Source: Chitinophagaceae bacterium (GTDB taxonomy: Bacteria > Bacteroidota > Bacteroidia > Chitinophagales > Chitinophagaceae). From it: a DNA stretch of 8,889 nucleotides. Each line of letters begins with the position of its first letter. Position 1 is the first letter of the stretch. The stretch spans positions 344 to 9,232 of the forward strand of contig PMUF01000060.1 in the NCBI GenBank assembly GCA_003167015.1, read 5' to 3'. The notes under the pieces were generated by a model, which was not told the DNA's origin, searched no databases, and was given only the letters and a program-made list of their open reading frames with translations. Shown one piece after another: positions 6,703 through 8,889 of the stretch. Both the position numbers and the translations under genes were made by a program.

Positions 6703-7221
6703 GATCGAGCACTGTTTTTCGAGGTGTTGCACAACTCGTTGTCTACGAGTAGGTTTTGGGCAATTTTTGACGGGGAGCGTTTGTTCGTAGTAGCATGGAA
6801 CGGCTCCGTATTTTCCCAGCAGGTGAGTATCTCCCTTACATCGACATCCGCATCGCGGGTCTGTAAACGTAAAAGCACCTGCATCATCCGGTCATCGTAT
6901 TGCGGATGAGTTTTTATTTTAGAGGGCGGCATGGGAACCAGGATGACATCCGGCATACTCGAAGCCGGCAGCGTCCGGGCGGCAGCGTTCGGCCTCATAC
7001 CGGAGCTCATAGTACTGCACCTCAGCCTCGAAACGGGGCAGGTGTCCTTTGAAATACGAGACTGGGTTCAAATGCACCCCGGGCAGGGGCAGGCGGTTCC
7101 GATATTGCCGCGCGATCGCCGCCAGCTGCATACCCGTCCACAGGGGGTCGGAAGTATTCGGGCCGTGGCGCTCTAGCCGCCGTTTCATTTCCACATAATG
7201 TCGTTCGTAGGCTGGGGTCAT
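6703..7221 (-). pseudogene. Phosphoribosyltransferase-like gene, frameshifted and truncated
   Basis: Two overlapping minus-strand frames together read as one protein. The first starts at ATG 7221 (MTPAYERHYVEMKRRLERHG, later HLNPVSYFKGHLPRFEAEVQYYELRYEAER) and hits a stop at 6919. The second frame then carries VILVPMPPSKIKTHPQYDDRM, MQVLLRLQTRDADVDVREIL and a segment ending LLVDNELCNTSKNS. The VPMPPSK...YDDRM block recalls ComF-like phosphoribosyltransferase-related proteins of Bacteroidota. A +1 shift (one extra base or two missing) somewhere in about 6945-7010 is needed to join the parts. The remainder, where the acidic PRPP-binding loop (DDVITTG type) would follow, is missing: the frame instead runs through the tRNA-like fragment to a stop at 6651. 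It is therefore disabled twice. There is no slippery run suggesting programmed shifting. The family call is from motif memory. Confidence 0.6.
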
Positions 7222-7349
7222 CTATACATGCCTTGTTTAAAAAAAGGCCGGCAGCATTGAAACAACTTCACCTGGGTTTCATCCAAAAGGCGAAGTTAAT
7301 TTCTAATAATGTGTCAGGATAATTATTATATTGTATCGTAATCAAAAAA

Positions 7350-7955
7350 ATGAAAACTTACACCTTACCCATCCTGTGCTTTCTGGCCGTTCACGGGTTC
7401 GGACAGACCATTTCCTTTGAAGACTACTTTCCCTTGAAAAAAGGTGATGTCAAATACTTTTACGTGCATCATATCACCGGGACCGATACCCTCAAAGACA
7501 AGAACGCCCGATCCGTTTGCCGGTCGCAGGTCGTGAAAGGGACGGGGATCTATTACTTCTCGGACGAGCTGGGTACAAAGAACGACCTGGTCAGTGCCAA
7601 TGTCTTCTGCGACGGCGTATGTTACTATGATCATGGGGCATTTCTCGTCTCACCCCTTTCCTGGACCGATGAGCTAAAGGAAGCCAACTTAGCTTATTTT
7701 GACACTCTCTTTCCGGCTCAACTTGCGCTGAATACCCGCTACAAGCAGCAGGACGGGGAAGAAAAAAGGAACTATACATTTACCGGCTTCGAGCCGGTTA
7801 CGATCGCCGGGACCGCGTATCCGGACTGTCTAAAACTCGTCGTCACCCAAGACTGGCCAACGGCCCATTACGCGGATACGGTCTGGTTCCAAAAAGGAAC
7901 AGGTGTTGTTAAATGGCTAAGAAGTACAGGGCGGCTGGAGGAACTGAAACAATAA
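7350..7955 (+). CDS. Exported protein of unknown function
   Basis: Predicted 201-residue secreted or periplasmic protein. A signal peptide spans about residues 1-19 (MKTYTLPILCFLAVHGFGQ) with probable cleavage after Gln19 or Gly18. The mature part opens FEDYFPLKKGDVKYFYV and seems rich in beta strands. It ends with FTGFEPVTIAGTAYPDCLKL at about 144-163 and VWFQKGTGVVKWL at about 178-190. That ending resembles Bacteroidota secreted beta-sheet proteins in which an AGT-x-x-DC-L-K strand precedes a G-x-G-V-V-K strand; no specific family is assigned. Four Cys remain in the mature protein (57, 87, 91, 160), so disulfides are possible. No Shine-Dalgarno precedes the ATG, which follows an A-rich run. 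The DUF416 pseudogene begins 26 bp after its stop, so the two may share a message. Confidence 0.78.
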   Translation: MKTYTLPILCFLAVHGFGQTISFEDYFPLKKGDVKYFYVHHITGTDTLKDKNARSVCRSQVVKGTGIYYFSDELGTKNDLVSANVFCDGVCYYDHGAFLVSPLSWTDELKEANLAYFDTLFPAQLALNTRYKQQDGEEKRNYTFTGFEPVTIAGTAYPDCLKLVVTQDWPTAHYADTVWFQKGTGVVKWLRSTGRLEELKQ

Positions 7956-7981
7956 GTTATGAACCGCTTTCATTCCCGCCC

Positions 7982-8479
7982 ATGACGTATAAGGATTATA
8001 TCCAGCAATTAGAAAAGCAGACGAGCGCGATTTCCTATGAGAAGGGACTCGCAATGGTTATCCAGCTGTGTCGGAAACTGTTGCCCGATTACCAGGCCTT
8101 TTCTGCCACACACGGGTGGGGCGATCCACGGGTCCTCGAAGAAGCGCTCCAATGCTGTGAATAGGCTCAGGCGGGTGTCGTAAACAAGGAAGGGATTGAT
8201 CCCTTGTTGGAACGACTCTACCGTGTCACTCCGGACACAGAAGAATTTGGGCATTACGACGGGTCGAATGCATTGAATGCAGCGGCGGCGCTCCACCATG
8301 CCCTGAAATATATTATTGGGAGAGATCCGAAGGACATTTACGCGATCGGCACCTTATATACGGACACTGTCGACTTCAAGCTGCACGAAATGGGTATTGC
8401 AGATAAGGGCGACATAGAGAGCCACCCTCTCATGCAGGAAGCGGGGCGATTGCTGTTAAAGCTTTCCTACGAACCTTAA
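7982..8479 (+). pseudogene. DUF416 protein gene interrupted by in-frame amber codon
   Basis: The frame from ATG 7982 reads MTYKDYIQQLEKQTSAISYE, then GLAMVIQLCRKLLPDYQAFS and GWGDPRVLEEALQCCE, and stops at TAG (8162-8164, codon 61). The same frame continues without another stop to TAA at 8477-8479: ALNAAAALHHALKYII, then DPKDIYAIGTLYTDTVDFKL and HPLMQEAGRLLL. Both halves match the DUF416 (YjaG-like) pattern in order, and the joined length of about 165 codons is normal for the family. A single substitution (for example CAG or TGG to TAG) therefore explains the break. No frameshift is needed, and no good restart codon follows at once; the first is TTG at 8204. The family is cytoplasmic, mostly helical and of unknown function. 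The alternatives are amber suppression or a sequencing error. It lies 26 bp after the exported-protein gene. Confidence 0.8.
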
Positions 8480-8523
8480 ACCGCGGCGGTCTTAGTAGAC
8501 TTCTGGTCATCGTTGTGCGTATT

Positions 8524-8546
8524 AACCCGAAAGGATTTTTCGGGTT
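8524..8546. terminator. Perfect 9-bp hairpin between convergent genes
   Basis: AACCCGAAA (8524-8532), loop GGATT (8533-8537) and TTTCGGGTT (8538-8546) form a perfect stem. It sits between the DUF416 frame (ending 8479, plus) and the minus-strand gene ending at 8602, the right place for a shared bidirectional terminator. No T-run follows on either strand, so classic intrinsic termination is not certain. Confidence 0.5.
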
Positions 8547-8601
8547 CAGGTAAAACTCCAGTTGCAGTGGGTCACTTTTCCTCCTTCTTTTCGCTGATTT
8601 C

Positions 8602-8889
8602 TTATTCCTCCAAATTATTGAGTCTTTCACCAACAAATTCGACCACCTCATCGAATGGTTGTTCGCCGATTTCCACTTCGCCGATCATAAAGGATTGGTC
8701 AATCGATTCTCTTAGTTGCAAAAACAAATTCCCTTCCACGACTCTATAGCCTTTAAAGGCTTCCCATTTGATCAAGTAGTCATAATACATGTCCTTGTAC
8801 CCAAAGGCATCTGGTTCAAATCGCCATCTGGTCGTATCGTTATGCTCTTCCCGAAGTATCACCATCTCGCGGTACAGCTTTTTTAGCCT
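8602..8889 (-). CDS. Acidic hypothetical protein, possibly partial at window edge
   Basis: The minus-strand frame is open from the right window edge to a stop at 8602-8604. An ATG at 8863-8865 would give 87 residues, but the frame continues upstream through LKKLYRE to the edge, so the true start may lie outside. The product is acidic and apparently soluble: REEHNDTTRWRFEPDAFGYK is followed by MYYDYLIKWEAFKGYRVVEG, FLQLRESIDQSFMIGEVEIG and a Glu-rich ending FDEVVEFVGERLNNLEE. No signal peptide, membrane helix or known motif is seen and no family is recognised. Its small, acidic character is shared by many bacterial orphan or immunity-type proteins, but nothing specific supports that. Confidence 0.5.
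   Translation of the reverse strand, partial: RLKKLYREMVILREEHNDTTRWRFEPDAFGYKDMYYDYLIKWEAFKGYRVVEGNLFLQLRESIDQSFMIGEVEIGEQPFDEVVEFVGERLNNLEE

Noticed and set aside
6682..6764. Possible complete tRNA-like gene on the minus strand (TTGCCC/GGGCAA ends, 5-bp stem with 7-nt loop inside)
   Set aside because: The inner stem begins only 13 nt from the 5' end, there is no D-arm, the T-stem does not pair and the loop lacks U33. The sequence upstream of the fragment also reads well as protein homologous to the broken gene.
7913..7981. Longer start for the DUF416 gene inside the preceding gene
   Set aside because: It would overlap the upstream coding region and add residues unlike the family; the family-like N-terminus MTYKDYIQQLEKQ begins at 7982.
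8430..8749. Open frames on both strands across the 3' end of the window (8430-8651 minus, 8513-8749 plus)
   Set aside because: They cross the hairpin and the end of two better-supported reading frames, and their translations are low-complexity with no family character.
1..8889. Whole-window look for CRISPR arrays, tandem repeats, insertion sequences and riboswitches
   Set aside because: No regularly spaced repeats, transposase motifs, terminal inverted repeats or recognisable riboswitch cores were seen by eye.

Overview
The window looks like a chromosomal accessory stretch of a Bacteroidota bacterium, probably Chitinophagaceae-like; this is inference. Most start codons have no Shine-Dalgarno sequence, and two intergenic gaps carry matches to the Bacteroidota -33/-7 promoter pattern (TTTG, about 19 nt, TAnnTTTG). 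The protein families also fit: an AraC regulator of the type common in that phylum, two-lobed retropepsin-like periplasmic proteases, small DoxX proteins, DUF5984 and DUF416. No rRNA, intact tRNA, CRISPR array, transposase or integrase was found.

Layout. Positions 1-353 hold GC-rich, coding-like sequence whose best frame switches, apparently the decayed end of a gene entering from the left. It runs into an AT-rich gene for a three-helix membrane protein (354-827). A minus-strand block follows (3320 to 896): a small lipoprotein/membrane protein, an AraC-type regulator 2 nt downstream of it, and a retropepsin-like aspartic protease lipoprotein. Divergent from this block, after only 30 bp, a two-gene plus-strand unit encodes a small two-helix membrane protein and a DUF5984-like protein joined by a TAATG overlap. 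Next come a DoxX-type membrane protein (4619-4999) and a membrane-anchored FAD-linked oxidase (5145-6626), each with its own candidate promoter.

From about 6680 onward the character changes. A 3' tRNA-end-like fragment (6682-6702, minus strand) abuts a frameshifted and truncated phosphoribosyltransferase-like gene (about 6703-7221, minus). Beyond it lie an intact secreted protein gene (7350-7955), a DUF416 gene interrupted by an in-frame amber codon (7982-8479), a perfect 9-bp hairpin, and a minus-strand gene that runs off the right edge. The tRNA fragment lying exactly where the phosphoribosyltransferase homology stops, followed by broken genes, is what the inner edge of an old island integrated at a tRNA gene would look like. 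The orientation of the fragment puts the island on the right-hand side.

No complete new system can be demonstrated here. The best leads are the island edge, the amber-interrupted DUF416 gene, and a substitution in one of the two catalytic motifs of the aspartic protease (DTR instead of DTG).
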